Positions 1-9,072 are shown, counted from the first letter of the stretch. The stretch is 34,950 nucleotides of DNA from a bacterium (GCA_021372575.1 JAJFUE010000067.1:1-34950), one strand, 5' to 3'. Numbers and translations are program-made. The notes: generated by a model from the sequence alone, not told the origin.

Positions 1-41
1 GGCCCGATGTTCTAACACTTGCGCCTGAAACATCACGTTCG

Positions 42-71
42 GCCCCGAGGCCTCGGCTTCGGGGCTTTTTT
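42..71 (+). terminator. Rho-independent terminator of an upstream gene
   Basis: A GC-rich hairpin (GCCCCGA paired with TCGGGGC, with further pairing inside) is followed directly by six T residues at 66-71. It probably ends a plus-strand transcript from outside the window. No gene end is visible in the first 41 bases. Confidence 0.75.
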
Positions 72-344
72 CTCGTTTCCCCAGTCCTCCAAGGACGAAA
101 AAAAAGCCCGGAAAGCCGGAATGAATCATATTTAAGAAATATCGATCTTAAAGTCTTATGTATAGATCGAAAACATTATCGCATGATCATCTATAGCTCA
201 TTGATAAGACAAGGTTTGTCCGTTCCTGAAAATAATCATACATGGGGCTCATATTTATCTTGCGTTCTGCCGCCCAGAACATAAAATAGGCCGAACCCCG
301 ATGAATCATCGGGAAAAGTCCTACGGATCGGCAGGACCCGGGAA
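72..344. other. AT-rich intergenic leader without a gene
   Basis: This stretch is clearly richer in A and T than the surrounding genes, and I see no convincing reading frame in it. It holds a plausible promoter (260-287) and a short perfect palindrome, CCCGATGA/TCATCGGG, at 297-313. The palindrome lies about 30 bases before the GTG start of the next gene and could be an operator or a 5'-leader hairpin. Confidence 0.5.
260..287 (+). promoter_or_regulatory. Candidate sigma-70 promoter for the DUF1570 gene
   Basis: TTGCGT at 260-265 and TAAAAT at 282-287 are separated by 16 bases and lie about 57 bases before the start codon. The match is moderate and based on the Escherichia coli consensus only. 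Confidence 0.35.
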
Positions 345-1418
345 GTGAAGACGCCAGACAATCCTTTCCACCGCAGCCTTTGGCGCCGCGCCGCGTGGAT
401 GGTCCTGCCCGCGATCCTGTGGATGGCGTTTGCCGCCGGCGGAGCCGAGAGATCGGCCGCCGCGCCGGCAGTCCTGGCGGCCCCGACGGCGGTCGTGGCC
501 GACGTGTTGCGGCCGAAAGTTTATTTCGATTCCGCCCCGCAAATTCACCTGACCCGCCATTTTGAACTCGTCAACGGCCGCGGCAACGCGTGGACCGACC
601 GCATGGGCGACACGCTCGAAGATCTATACGGCGCGTTCCGCCGCGACATGGCCGAACTGGGATTCGCGCTCAGCGACCCGGCCGAGCCGTTGATCTGGCT
701 GTGCTTCGACAACGAAAAAGCGTTCAGTGAATACGCCCGCGTGGCCGATTCCTTCAACCCGGACTGGCTGCGCGAATATTACTCGCCGCGGACCAACCGC
801 GTCGCGATGCTGGGGGCGGGGGCGATGGCCCGCACGGTCGCCGACACGGATGGCGAACCGATCGATATCCTCCCGATATCGCACGAGTCCGCGCACCAGT
901 TCTCGTACAGCACCGGTCTGTTCAAGCGCGGCGTGATGTATCCGGTGTGGCTGACCGAGGGGATCGCCATGAGCTTCGAGACCGACAGCGCAGCCAGCAT
1001 GGGTCTCAACAAGTTCAACCTGCCGCGCATGAGGCAGCTCCTCAAGGCGCGGCGCGAAGGCCGCATGCTGCCGCTCGCGCAGCTGATCACGATGACCCGG
1101 TTTCGTCCGGACGAAGGCCATGACATCGGGGATCTGTATGCGCAGGCCGACGGTTTCTTCGCCTACATGCTGCTGAGCCGGACGCAGGCCATGCGAGGCT
1201 ACATCGCGCGGCTTGGGTCGATGCCGCCGGGCCGCCGGTCCGCGTCGCAGTTGGCCGGCGAATTCACGGCGGCGTTCGGGCCTCTCGGCAAGCTCGAGGC
1301 GGCGTGGAACGCGCATCTGGAGAGCGTCGAGCAGACCTTGGAGCTTCGGGAAAAAATGAGCCCCGCGAATCCGTTGCCGGGACTCGCGGGGCTGGTTACG
1401 CCTGTCGTGAATCACTAA
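345..1418 (+). CDS. DUF1570-type secreted metallopeptidase-like protein
   Basis: A 357-residue protein starting with GTG. Residues 14-40 form a hydrophobic, positively preceded segment that could be a signal peptide or membrane anchor. The key motif is HESAH at 180-184 (an HExxH zinc-binding site), followed by VWLTEG with a glutamate at 205. This spacing fits a gluzincin-type metallopeptidase and matches the DUF1570 family, in which HExxH is followed by a WL-x-EG motif. The zinc ligands and catalytic glutamate are all present, so the enzyme may be active. Its substrate is unknown, and exported peptide or protein hydrolysis is inference. The gene stands alone and converges on the PRC-barrel gene. 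The GTG start has no strong ribosome-binding site; I kept it because the predicted export signal begins right after it. Confidence 0.75.
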   Translation: MKTPDNPFHRSLWRRAAWMVLPAILWMAFAAGGAERSAAAPAVLAAPTAVVADVLRPKVYFDSAPQIHLTRHFELVNGRGNAWTDRMGDTLEDLYGAFRRDMAELGFALSDPAEPLIWLCFDNEKAFSEYARVADSFNPDWLREYYSPRTNRVAMLGAGAMARTVADTDGEPIDILPISHESAHQFSYSTGLFKRGVMYPVWLTEGIAMSFETDSAASMGLNKFNLPRMRQLLKARREGRMLPLAQLITMTRFRPDEGHDIGDLYAQADGFFAYMLLSRTQAMRGYIARLGSMPPGRRSASQLAGEFTAAFGPLGKLEAAWNAHLESVEQTLELREKMSPANPLPGLAGLVTPVVNH

Positions 1419-1527
1419 GGCCGCCCGCTTCACGCCAGGTCCTCGGTGCGTGGCTTTGCCTTGTTTGTTTCCCCCTGCGCCGTGGCGTTCCGCCACATGA
1501 GGATCGCCGTTCTCATCAAGGAATCCC

Positions 1528-2715
1528 TCAATAGCGACCCGGCTGCTGTTGTTGCTGCTGTTGCTGCTGTTGCTGCTGGCGCTGCATCTGGCGCTCCTGC
1601 CGCATCTGGTCGCGGGTTGTTCCGCTCGGGGGGACGAATCCGAGCGCTTCCCATTGCGGCTCAACTTTGTAAGCCGTGTACACGCGTTCAAGGTAGTTGC
1701 GGTCGGCCAGGTCAGGCTGCTGGTTGCTGCGGAACGTGAAGGCCAGCAGGCTTTCGCCGCTCGTCACCTGAAGCTGGGCGATCTGCCTGTTTTCCTGCGT
1801 GGTCACCCGGATGGACTCCCATGGCACGACGCTCATTTCGCGGGTGTGGTTGGGGACTTCATCGAGGGAGACGACGCAATAGATCAGCCGGCCGTTGTCG
1901 CAGTTCAGCACGCAATCCTTGATCCTGCCGATGTTGGTGCGGCCGGTCGTGCCGCGGGACTGTTCCTCCATGGAGGCCGCGGCCTCGCGGAACGTGATCG
2001 GGGTGGCGCTTTCAACGCGGGTTCCAATGATCCGGCTCAGCCTGCGGGTGTCGAACTGGGCTTTCTGGGCCGAGCTCATTTCCGGCCCTCGTTGCAGGGT
2101 GGTCTGCTGCTGCCAGGTGGCGCTGGCCTGCTCCGGCCATGACTCCCTGCTGAAGCCGGCGACCCTGCCGAGTTGATCCGTCGAGCAGCTCAACGTGAGT
2201 TGGACGTGTTCTTCCTTGTTCCAGGCGATCCGTTGCGACTGCATTTGCCGCTGTGACGCGCTCATCGGCTGAGTCGAGATCAGGCCCTGGATTTCGGATT
2301 CTTCCACGCTCGTCGTGTGGGTGGTGTGTTTCTTTCCCTTCAATGGCTGCATGCGTTCATGCGCCGTGCTCTGAACTTTGAATTCGGACCACGGGATGGC
2401 GACGAGTTTCTCGCCGATGCCGGCAACGCCGCCATGGGTCAGGACCGCATAACTGACCTGATCGCGCTGCGAGTTGAGAACCACGTCGTGAATCGTGCCG
2501 AGGTCCTCGCCCTGCGGGTTGGAGACCTTGGCACCGATGATCGATGAGCCGCGCGACAGGGCGACTTGCAAACCGCTCACGGCCTGCTGGCCCTGCATGC
2601 TGCCGGAGCTCGGGCTCATGCTGCTGCTTTGGCCGACATCACTGGAGCTGGCATAGACTACGGCGGCCATCGATAACAGGCATAACACTCCCAACAGTGT
2701 CCATTTTGTCTGCAT
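1528..2715 (-). CDS. Secreted protein with two PRC-barrel domains and a poly-Gln tail
   Basis: A 395-residue protein. The start at 2715 is chosen because an AAAGGA ribosome-binding site precedes it and because it opens a clean signal peptide (residues 1-22, basic N-terminus, hydrophobic core, cleavage after VYA). Two PRC-barrel domains are visible. The first is at about 55-115 (IIGAKVSNPQGEDLGTIHDV and a closing IPWSEF). The second is at about 225-305 (IIGTRV, NIGRIKDCVL and a closing VPWESI). PRC barrels are small beta-barrels that mediate protein or RNA contacts, as in RimM or photosynthetic reaction centres; exported versions occur in stress-related envelope proteins. The C-terminus has 12 consecutive glutamines (380-391) encoded by CAG/CAA codons, followed by PGRY. 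The long Ser/Gln/Met-rich linkers look disordered. The exact function is unknown. Confidence 0.75.
   Translation of the reverse strand: MQTKWTLLGVLCLLSMAAVVYASSSDVGQSSSMSPSSGSMQGQQAVSGLQVALSRGSSIIGAKVSNPQGEDLGTIHDVVLNSQRDQVSYAVLTHGGVAGIGEKLVAIPWSEFKVQSTAHERMQPLKGKKHTTHTTSVEESEIQGLISTQPMSASQRQMQSQRIAWNKEEHVQLTLSCSTDQLGRVAGFSRESWPEQASATWQQQTTLQRGPEMSSAQKAQFDTRRLSRIIGTRVESATPITFREAAASMEEQSRGTTGRTNIGRIKDCVLNCDNGRLIYCVVSLDEVPNHTREMSVVPWESIRVTTQENRQIAQLQVTSGESLLAFTFRSNQQPDLADRNYLERVYTAYKVEPQWEALGFVPPSGTTRDQMRQERQMQRQQQQQQQQQQQQPGRY
1543..1578 (-). repeat. CAG/CAA trinucleotide repeat encoding poly-Gln
   Basis: Twelve consecutive glutamine codons, mixed CAG and CAA, lie at the 3' end of the PRC-barrel gene. 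The mixture of codons suggests some age or selection for the amino acid. Such a tract can still change length by slippage. Confidence 0.8.
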
Positions 2716-2979
2716 AATGTATCCTTTCCCTTTCGATTCAAGGTTGGTGAAACGCTCGAACAAGCCACGCCGCATGTAAACGAACAGAATAGTGTGGCGC
2801 CATGCTTTGGAGAATCGGGGAAATGCCGAAATGGTTGTGGGGCGTTTCTGCAAAATCGAACGGGAACAATCAGGCGTTTTGTAAAGTTAACAAAATGAAT
2901 TGCGCGTCATTAAGGGAAAGCGATAAACAGTTGCCATTGATTCGAGTGCATGCGGCAAAATCATCGAGGGAAAATCGCC

Positions 2980-4029
2980 ATGCAGATGCGCAATATGTTG
3001 CTTATTGCAGTCACGATTGTTTCGGTCTGTGCCCCATACCGCGTTGGGGCGCAAAATTATTTGCAATTGACGCAGCCGATTTCCGGCAGGGCGATGCGCG
3101 CCTCGAGCGCCGATCCGGACTGGGATCATGGCAGCGCGGATTACCGCTCGATCGCGCCCGGCGAAAGCCTGCTTGTCGCCGATCTGGCGGGCCCCGGCGT
3201 GATCACGCATTTATGGATGACGTTCGCGAATCAGGCGGGGGAACTCCATCCCGGCAATCCCCGCGACCTTTGGTTAAAATGTTATTGGGACGACGAAACG
3301 ACGGCGAGCGTCGAGGCGCCGGTCGGCGACTTCTTCGCGGCCGGCAACGGCCAACTGGTGGCGGTCGATTCGGCGATGGTTCAGATCGGCGGCAAGGGAA
3401 CACCGCGCGCATACAATTGTTATTGGCCGATGCCGTTCGCGGGCCGCGCGCGCATCGTCCTTGAGAATCACAGCACCACCGAAACGATGACGAAGGTCTA
3501 TTATCATGCGGACTGGATCAAATACGCAGTGATGCCGGCGAACACGTGCTACTTTCACGCGCGTTTCCGCATGGCGCGGCCGCTGCCCGCGGGAACCGAT
3601 TTCACGATCGCCGACATCAACGGCAAGGGCCATTATGTCGGGACGGTCTTTTCATATTTCGACACGCCCGGCGCCGACTGGGGCGAAGGCGACGACCGCT
3701 TTTTTATCGACGGTGAATTGAATCCGTCGGTCGCCGGAACCGGAATGGAAGATTACTTCGGCGAGTCGTGGGGCTTTCACGCGCACAACAGCCTTTATCA
3801 TGGCTACGCGAAATTCACGGACGGGGCGAGCATGTATCGCTGGCATGTCCTCGACCCGATTCCGTTCGAGCATTCGCTTCGGCTGACGTTCGAGAACTGG
3901 GGCGGAACGAACGGCGGGTATCCCTTTGAAGAAAAAACATGGACCGAGTGGTCGGCCGTCGGGTTCTGGTATGAGCAGCCGGTGGCGTTCAATGTGGTCG
4001 GCCGGGACGCCTGGCCGGATTTGAAATAA
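2980..4029 (+). CDS. Secreted DUF2961 / GH172-like glycoside hydrolase
   Basis: A 349-residue protein. The start at 2980 is preferred because GAGGG lies 8-12 bases before it and it opens a signal peptide (residues 1-24, ending VGAQ). The body is a DUF2961 domain: GPGVITHLWMTF at about 71-82, YWDDETTASVEAPVGDFF at 102-119, GHYVGTVFSY at 217-226, a GEGDDRFFIDGE block at 235-246 and GTGMEDYFGESWGF at 253-266. The family includes difructose-anhydride-forming enzymes and alpha-fructofuranosidases or arabinofuranosidases of GH172, which form jelly-roll oligomers. The acidic residues in the last two blocks are the likely catalytic pair, by inference. The protein probably acts in the periplasm or outside on furanose-containing glycans. 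The true substrate cannot be read from sequence. Confidence 0.85.
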   Translation: MQMRNMLLIAVTIVSVCAPYRVGAQNYLQLTQPISGRAMRASSADPDWDHGSADYRSIAPGESLLVADLAGPGVITHLWMTFANQAGELHPGNPRDLWLKCYWDDETTASVEAPVGDFFAAGNGQLVAVDSAMVQIGGKGTPRAYNCYWPMPFAGRARIVLENHSTTETMTKVYYHADWIKYAVMPANTCYFHARFRMARPLPAGTDFTIADINGKGHYVGTVFSYFDTPGADWGEGDDRFFIDGELNPSVAGTGMEDYFGESWGFHAHNSLYHGYAKFTDGASMYRWHVLDPIPFEHSLRLTFENWGGTNGGYPFEEKTWTEWSAVGFWYEQPVAFNVVGRDAWPDLK

Positions 4030-4031
4030 AA

Positions 4032-4070
4032 AAACACGCGTTGGGCATGAAGCTCAACGCGTGTTTGTTT
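4032..4070. terminator. Bidirectional terminator between the DUF2961 gene and hom
   Basis: A near-perfect 12-bp stem (AAACACGCGTTG paired with CAACGCGTGTTT, extended inward by G-T, G-C and C-G) has an ATGAA loop. It has A residues on its left and T residues on its right, as expected for a terminator working in both directions between convergent genes. Confidence 0.85.
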
Positions 4071-4082
4071 CGTGGTTCTGTT

Positions 4083-5390
4083 TTATTCCTCGACACGCAG
4101 GACGAATGCGCGGCCGGAGCTGATCGGGTCGGCTTCGACGCGCGCAATCGCGCTCTGCACGGCGGCTTCGCAGGCGTCGTGCGTGACGATCGAGACGGTG
4201 GCCGGCTGATCGGCGCCGGCCGTGATGCGGTGCTGGATCATCGACTCGATCGAGACCTGCACGTCGGCGAGCGCGCGGCCGATCGTCGCCATCGCGCCGG
4301 GGCGGTCGGCGACCGAGAAGCGGATGTAATAATGCGTGCGCAGTTCGGTCATCGGCTTGATCGTGCGCTGGCCGACGGGGACCTGCAGGCGCGAATCGCG
4401 CCACGGGTTGAAACCGTTCTCGTCGGCGGCCAGCGCCATGAGGTCGCTGATGACGGCCGAGCTGGTGGCGTCGGCGCCGGCGCCGCGGCCGTAATAGAAC
4501 GTGCGGCCGATGGGCCAGCCATCGACGCGCACGCCGTTGAAGACGCCGTTGACCTGGCCGAGCGGCGAGTCCATCGGGACGAGCGTCGGATGGACGCGCA
4601 CCTCGACGCCGCCGTTGTTTTCGGGGCGCTTGGCGATGCCGAGCAGCTTGATCGCGTAGCCGAGTTCGCGCGCATACTGGATGTCAATTGATTCAATACG
4701 TGTGATTCCCTCGACATACACGTCCTTGAAGCGGATGTCCATGCCGAACGCGAGCGAGGACAGGATCGCCGTCTTGTGCGCGGTGTCGTAGCCCTCGATG
4801 TCGTAGGTCGGGTCGGGCTCGGCGTAGCCGAGCTTCTGCGCCTCGGCCAGCGCCGCGTCGAAGCTCAGGCCGGCCTCGCCCATGCGGGTCAGGATGTAGT
4901 TGCAGGTGCCGTTGAAGATGCCCATGATGCTCGAAAAAACGTTGGCCGGCAGGCCCTGCTCGAGCGTGCGGATGATCGGGATGCCGCCGCCGACGGCCGC
5001 CTCGTACAGCAGGCCGACGTTGTTTTTCTTCGCGAGCGCCATCAGCTCGGGGCCGTGCACGGCGAGGAGGGCCTTGTTCGCGGTGACGACGTGCTTGCCG
5101 GCCTCGAGCGCGCGCGCGACGAACGTGCGCGCCGGTTCCTCGCCGCCAACGAGCTCGATGACGACGTCGATTTCGGGGTCGTTGTAAATGCGGCCGAGGT
5201 CGCTCGTGAGCTGGTCGGGGTTGTAGGGCGCGTCGCGCTTGGTCGTCGTGTCCTTGTCGGCGATCGTCTTGATGACGATCGGCCGCGGCAGGCGCGCGGC
5301 GATGACGGCGCGGTTGGCATCGAGCGAGCGCACAACGCCCGCGCCGATATTGCCGAATCCGATCAGTCCGACGGTAAGCGGTTTAACCAT
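4083..5390 (-). CDS. hom: Homoserine dehydrogenase with C-terminal ACT domain
   Basis: A 435-residue enzyme that reduces aspartate-4-semialdehyde to homoserine in the cytoplasm, the branch point to threonine and methionine. The start at 5390 (MVKPLTVGLIG) is chosen because the Rossmann fold begins immediately and an AAAGGG site lies upstream. The dinucleotide-binding motif GFGNIG is at 11-16. TANKALLA follows the coenzyme domain, and the catalytic/dimer region contains GGGIPIIRTLEQGLPAN and the substrate-binding stretch NGTCNYILTRM. Residues from about 350 form an ACT domain (HYYIRFSVADRPGAMATIG), which usually senses threonine or another amino acid for feedback control. The length matches the monofunctional ACT-bearing type. 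No aspartokinase is fused or adjacent, so the pathway genes are dispersed. Confidence 0.97.
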   Translation of the reverse strand: MVKPLTVGLIGFGNIGAGVVRSLDANRAVIAARLPRPIVIKTIADKDTTTKRDAPYNPDQLTSDLGRIYNDPEIDVVIELVGGEEPARTFVARALEAGKHVVTANKALLAVHGPELMALAKKNNVGLLYEAAVGGGIPIIRTLEQGLPANVFSSIMGIFNGTCNYILTRMGEAGLSFDAALAEAQKLGYAEPDPTYDIEGYDTAHKTAILSSLAFGMDIRFKDVYVEGITRIESIDIQYARELGYAIKLLGIAKRPENNGGVEVRVHPTLVPMDSPLGQVNGVFNGVRVDGWPIGRTFYYGRGAGADATSSAVISDLMALAADENGFNPWRDSRLQVPVGQRTIKPMTELRTHYYIRFSVADRPGAMATIGRALADVQVSIESMIQHRITAGADQPATVSIVTHDACEAAVQSAIARVEADPISSGRAFVLRVEE

Positions 5391-5498
5391 GACAGCAGCC
5401 CTTTCGCCCACAAGATACAAGACGTTCCTTTATGGCGCTGCGGGAAGGGAATGTAAAGAAAATTGACATGCCCCATCAGTGCATGGCATTTTCGGCGA

Positions 5499-6203
5499 AT
5501 GGAAACAAAGCGCACCGAATCGAGTAGAGATACATATGAGTTCCGGGCCGGCATGATAAGCACACCCCCTAATGCGGATAATACGGGGTGGCAGCCGCTG
5601 GACAGCACGGGAGTCGCAATTTTTAGGGAGAACAGATTACGGGCGTTCGCGATTTTCGTTTTGCTGGCGCTCGGTTTAAGCTTCATGCTTTCAATGATGA
5701 GGTTGATTTCCTGGAGCAAGTTCTTGATCGACTTTGCTCTTCTCTTTTGCCTCATGTTCGCAATGTTCGCTTGGATGTGGTGTTTTTGGCGAGTCATGTT
5801 CATTTCTCGGGATTGCATCATTCTGGAGCGGCAGTGGTATCGCGTATTGAGGGGCCTGCTCTCGTTGCTGATCCTGTGCCCATTGTTAATGCTCGCAGTG
5901 ATAATCGACATCGTTCAAAAACATCCATCCCGCGATATGGTCGTTCTGGCCATTTTCTTCGCGGCTGCGGTCGTTATTATGTTCTTGTTGCAGGCGGGAA
6001 TGGCTTATCTGGTTACGTGGACAGGCATTCGGATCCCGTATCATCATGTTCGGTTCTGGCGTGAAAAACCGGATAGGCATAAGAAAACAGACATTTTGTG
6101 CCTCTTCGGTCTGAAGAAATGGGAGTTTGCTTGCGAAAACGGTAAGACCGTGAATAGCGACAGTGGTTTCGCAGTGTTTTTCAAGGATGTAGACCAGAAA
6201 TAG
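5499..6203 (+). CDS. Four-helix membrane protein, paralogue of 9234-9878
   Basis: A protein of about 234 residues with four predicted membrane helices (about 50-70, 76-98, 117-137 and 148-172) and a polar C-terminal tail. I do not recognise the family. It is clearly related to the gene at 9234-9878. Both have a W-Q-x-L-D segment before an IFR-x-NR-x-R motif ahead of helix 1, a FIS/FVS-x-D pattern after helix 2, an IDxxxKxP turn, and a C-terminal PY-x-x-VRFW-x-K block ending in K-x-WEF-x-C. The start is uncertain: no candidate has a good ribosome-binding site. ATG at 5499 is my choice; TTG at 5463 and ATG at 5553 are alternatives. The conserved soluble tail on the membrane suggests a regulatory or binding role, but no function can be assigned. 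Confidence 0.7.
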   Translation: METKRTESSRDTYEFRAGMISTPPNADNTGWQPLDSTGVAIFRENRLRAFAIFVLLALGLSFMLSMMRLISWSKFLIDFALLFCLMFAMFAWMWCFWRVMFISRDCIILERQWYRVLRGLLSLLILCPLLMLAVIIDIVQKHPSRDMVVLAIFFAAAVVIMFLLQAGMAYLVTWTGIRIPYHHVRFWREKPDRHKKTDILCLFGLKKWEFACENGKTVNSDSGFAVFFKDVDQK

Positions 6204-6269
6204 TGCCGCGATTCATCAGTGGATTGACTCGTTTAGTAATCGCGCGATGGAGCCTCGCCGGCGATTCGA

Positions 6270-7685
6270 CTACTTGATGTTTTTCAGCGCCGGGTGATTT
6301 GGCGGCAGGATGAATTGGAAGGACGTGAACATGCTGTATCTTCCCGCGTTCGGGTTTGTTCGATTGCCGAACTGACGAATGTTTTGGCTGGTCAGGATGA
6401 CAACGTACATGCTGTCCTTGCCGGGCATGATGGGCTTCGCATTGATGACGATATTCTTGTTCGAGAAACAATCGTAAAAGAACGAATCGGAAGAGGCTTG
6501 CGCGGGAACGGGTTTGGCTTGCAGCAACTCGACGGCAGCCGCCTCCAGGCGCGAATACTGGATCTGCTCGAGCATGGAAACAACAGAATCCGAGCCATGA
6601 ATATTGTCGGGATCGAACGGTTGCGTGCCGGTGTGGCCCGCCAGATCGCTCCACGAATGGAACGACTCGGCGGCCGCCGACGCTTCGGCCAGCCACGAGG
6701 TTTCGCGCTTCAGTTTTTCATCGCGGTTCCAAAGGAGCGAGATGGTTTTGCAGTAATCTGGCAAATTCATCCCCAGCGGCGGTGTGCGCTGATGCTGTTT
6801 GTAGAGGTCGTAAGCGCCTGTCCACGATGATGAACTCTCGTAATACTGCCGCGACAGCCATGCGGAGGACTCGAAGAGCTCGCCGGCAATCGATGAAATC
6901 TCGGGCGCTTTGCGATGCGCGATGAGTTCGGGATCGATCGCATTGATCAGTGAACCGTAACGCTTGTCGTAGAGTGAATAGAGATGGAGCAGGTTTTCGG
7001 TCGCGCGAGTAACCGGTTGATCGCCGGGATGCGGGTAGTCGTGGAATTCCAATGAAAATGGCGCGGCGGGGTCGAGCACGTAAAACATTTTGGCTGCGTC
7101 CTCGAAATGCCGCTTGAGCAGCTCGGGGGTCTCCGCGTCGAGCATCTGTTTTCGTGCGTCGGGCGAAAGGTTGATAAGTTCGGCATAAGGACGCGTGAGA
7201 AGCGATTTCTTGTCGCCGTCCATCAGCATCCGGCCGATGTCGTAGCAGATTTGCACGTGTTTCGGTTTATGAATGCGTGCGGAGCGCGAGATGGTCATGC
7301 GGTGGTCGTAGTATGTGCCGAGCTCGCGCGCGAGACGAAGGATTTCGGCGCGGGCCTGTGTGTCGGTCGTGAGCTGGGAACGGCTGCCGAGCCGGTCGAT
7401 CGCCGCGATCAGGTCGCGGTAAGTCTGGTCGCAGCGCGCCTGAAGCACGGCGGTCGTGGTGGTGTCGTTCGACGCGCTTTCCTCATGGCCCTTGAGCGCC
7501 TCGCGGCTGTGCTCGACAAATGTCTCGATGCGGGCCTGATCGGCTGAGACAGCCCGGGCGTCTTCTTCGCTGAGCGGCTTGGGATTCAGGCGCAGCACCG
7601 CCATGACCAAAGCGATAAATCCTAAAAACAGCGCGCACAAAACCCACACAAAGAGTCGTTGCCTAAAGGAACGTTTGGAAGACAT
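6270..7685 (-). CDS. Membrane-anchored protein of unknown function
   Basis: A 471-residue protein with one N-terminal membrane helix (about 11-32) after a basic stretch, then a large, mostly helical domain, presumably periplasmic. The start at 7685 is supported by GGAGG 11 bases upstream. I do not recognise the family: there are no clear catalytic motifs, and the body is rich in charged helices with scattered tyrosine and tryptophan. The C-terminal part (VINAKPIMPGKDSMYVVILTSQ) looks like a beta-rich end. It is transcribed divergently from the histidine kinase and converges on the small membrane-protein gene to its left. A role linked to the kinase is possible by position only. Confidence 0.65.
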   Translation of the reverse strand: MSSKRSFRQRLFVWVLCALFLGFIALVMAVLRLNPKPLSEEDARAVSADQARIETFVEHSREALKGHEESASNDTTTTAVLQARCDQTYRDLIAAIDRLGSRSQLTTDTQARAEILRLARELGTYYDHRMTISRSARIHKPKHVQICYDIGRMLMDGDKKSLLTRPYAELINLSPDARKQMLDAETPELLKRHFEDAAKMFYVLDPAAPFSLEFHDYPHPGDQPVTRATENLLHLYSLYDKRYGSLINAIDPELIAHRKAPEISSIAGELFESSAWLSRQYYESSSSWTGAYDLYKQHQRTPPLGMNLPDYCKTISLLWNRDEKLKRETSWLAEASAAAESFHSWSDLAGHTGTQPFDPDNIHGSDSVVSMLEQIQYSRLEAAAVELLQAKPVPAQASSDSFFYDCFSNKNIVINAKPIMPGKDSMYVVILTSQNIRQFGNRTNPNAGRYSMFTSFQFILPPNHPALKNIK

Positions 7686-7850
7686 AAATCCGCCAACCTC
7701 CACAAGTCTAAACAATAGACGCAGCACGATCGAAAAAGTTTTGTGCGAAATCTAAAAATTCAGGACGCGCCAAAACTGTTCGAGGCGTTCCATCTGCTTT
7801 TATCTTGCGGCGCGGCAGCGGGTTCGGAAAAAATACACCTGCAAACAAAC

Positions 7851-8957
7851 ATGGCCGCCAAATTTCAAAATGCCGCGTTTGATTACAGCTTCGCCGTGTT
7901 GGCCGTGGCGATCGCCACTTATTTGCGGTGGTGGCTCGAGCGGTTGTTCGGCCCGATGCCTATCTTTGTGACGCTTTATCCGGCCGTCCTGCTGGTCGCG
8001 GCGATTGCCCGCACCGGGGCCGCCATCCTGTCTATCGCCCTGGCCGCGCTGGCCGCCGATTATTACTTTATCCCGCCGTATGGCTTTGGCATTGAATCGC
8101 CCAACGACATGGCCGCGACCGCGATCTTTACGTTAGCGAACGTGTTTCTCTGTCTGTTGATGATGCGGATGCGCCGCGCGAACTGGGAACGCGCGGTCGC
8201 CACGACCCGCGCCGAGGCGCTGCGCAAGGCAAACGAGGAACTGAACCGGCGCGTCTATGAACGCACGGCGCAGATCCGCGCGCTCGCCCTCGAACTGGGC
8301 CGGGCCGAGCAGCGCGAGCGCAAGCGGCTGGCGCAGGTCCTTCACGATCATCTTCAGCAGTTGCTGGTTGGGGCCAGATGGAACCTGGACGCGGTGCGCG
8401 GCCGCGCCGGCAAGGAGGCCGGCGGGCAGCTCGATGCGGTGGAAAACCTGCTGAACGAGGCGATCGCCGATTCGCGGTCGCTCGCGGTCGAGCTTTCCCC
8501 GCCCGTCCTGCGCGAGTCCGGCCTCGTCGCCGCGATGAACTGGCTCGGCCGCTGGATGGCCGAGAAGCACGGGTTCAACGTCGAGGTCGAGGCCGGCGAC
8601 GAAATCCCGCCGGACACCGAGGGCATCTGCGTCCTGCTGTTTCAATGCGTGCGCGAACTTCTGTTTAATTCCGTGAAGCACTCCGGCGTGAAAACCGCTT
8701 CCGTTCGCATCGTCCGCGCCGGGAACGAGCTCCAAATTACCGTCGCGGACAATGGGGCGGGCTTCGATCCCGCGAGCATGCAGGACGGTTCAGGCAAGCC
8801 GGGCTTTGGGCTTTACAGCATTCGCGAGCGGATGCTTCTCATCAGCGGTCGGATGGAGATCGAGAGCGCCACCGGCCGCGGCGCACGTTTCACGTTGTTT
8901 GCCCCGATGCCGGCGCCGGCCGCGCCGAAGCAGACCAGCGCGGCGGCAAATTCCTAA
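7851..8957 (+). CDS. Orphan sensor histidine kinase, DUF4118 plus HisKA_3
   Basis: A kinase of about 368 residues. Residues 12-105 form the four-helix DUF4118 membrane domain first seen in KdpD. A coiled coil (about 108-150) joins it to a HisKA_3 dimerisation domain of the NarX/DegS type, with H165 in ERKRLAQVLHDHLQQLL. The ATPase domain has the N box (VRELLFNSVKHS, N273), the G1 box (VADNGAGFD, D300) and a G2 box in GFGLYSIRERM. All catalytic residues are present. HisKA_3 kinases normally signal to a NarL/FixJ-type response regulator, but none lies nearby, so it is an orphan here. GTG at 7743 would add 36 residues without homology. ATG at 7851 begins just before the membrane domain; neither has a strong ribosome-binding site. 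Confidence 0.88.
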   Translation: MAAKFQNAAFDYSFAVLAVAIATYLRWWLERLFGPMPIFVTLYPAVLLVAAIARTGAAILSIALAALAADYYFIPPYGFGIESPNDMAATAIFTLANVFLCLLMMRMRRANWERAVATTRAEALRKANEELNRRVYERTAQIRALALELGRAEQRERKRLAQVLHDHLQQLLVGARWNLDAVRGRAGKEAGGQLDAVENLLNEAIADSRSLAVELSPPVLRESGLVAAMNWLGRWMAEKHGFNVEVEAGDEIPPDTEGICVLLFQCVRELLFNSVKHSGVKTASVRIVRAGNELQITVADNGAGFDPASMQDGSGKPGFGLYSIRERMLLISGRMEIESATGRGARFTLFAPMPAPAAPKQTSAAANS

Positions 8958-9052
8958 GCCGCATGAGTTTGTGTCAAATACACTCCAAGCCTCGCCGGAT
9001 CCAAATTGTTATTCAGATGGGGCCGAAAAAGTTTTTGCTTCAGGAAGAAAAA

Positions 9053-9072
9053 TGGCCGGCGAGGGCGCCGGC
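9053..9072. repeat. Strong intergenic hairpin GGCCGGCG/CGCCGGCC
   Basis: A perfect 8-bp GC stem with an AGGG loop lies about 95 bases after the kinase gene. It has no T-run and looks like a dispersed palindromic element more than a terminator. Confidence 0.5.

Noticed and set aside
4041-5456. Long open frames on the plus strand opposite hom
   Set aside because: They are GC-rich antisense shadows with Arg/Ala/Asp-biased nonsense translations, while the minus strand encodes a complete homoserine dehydrogenase.
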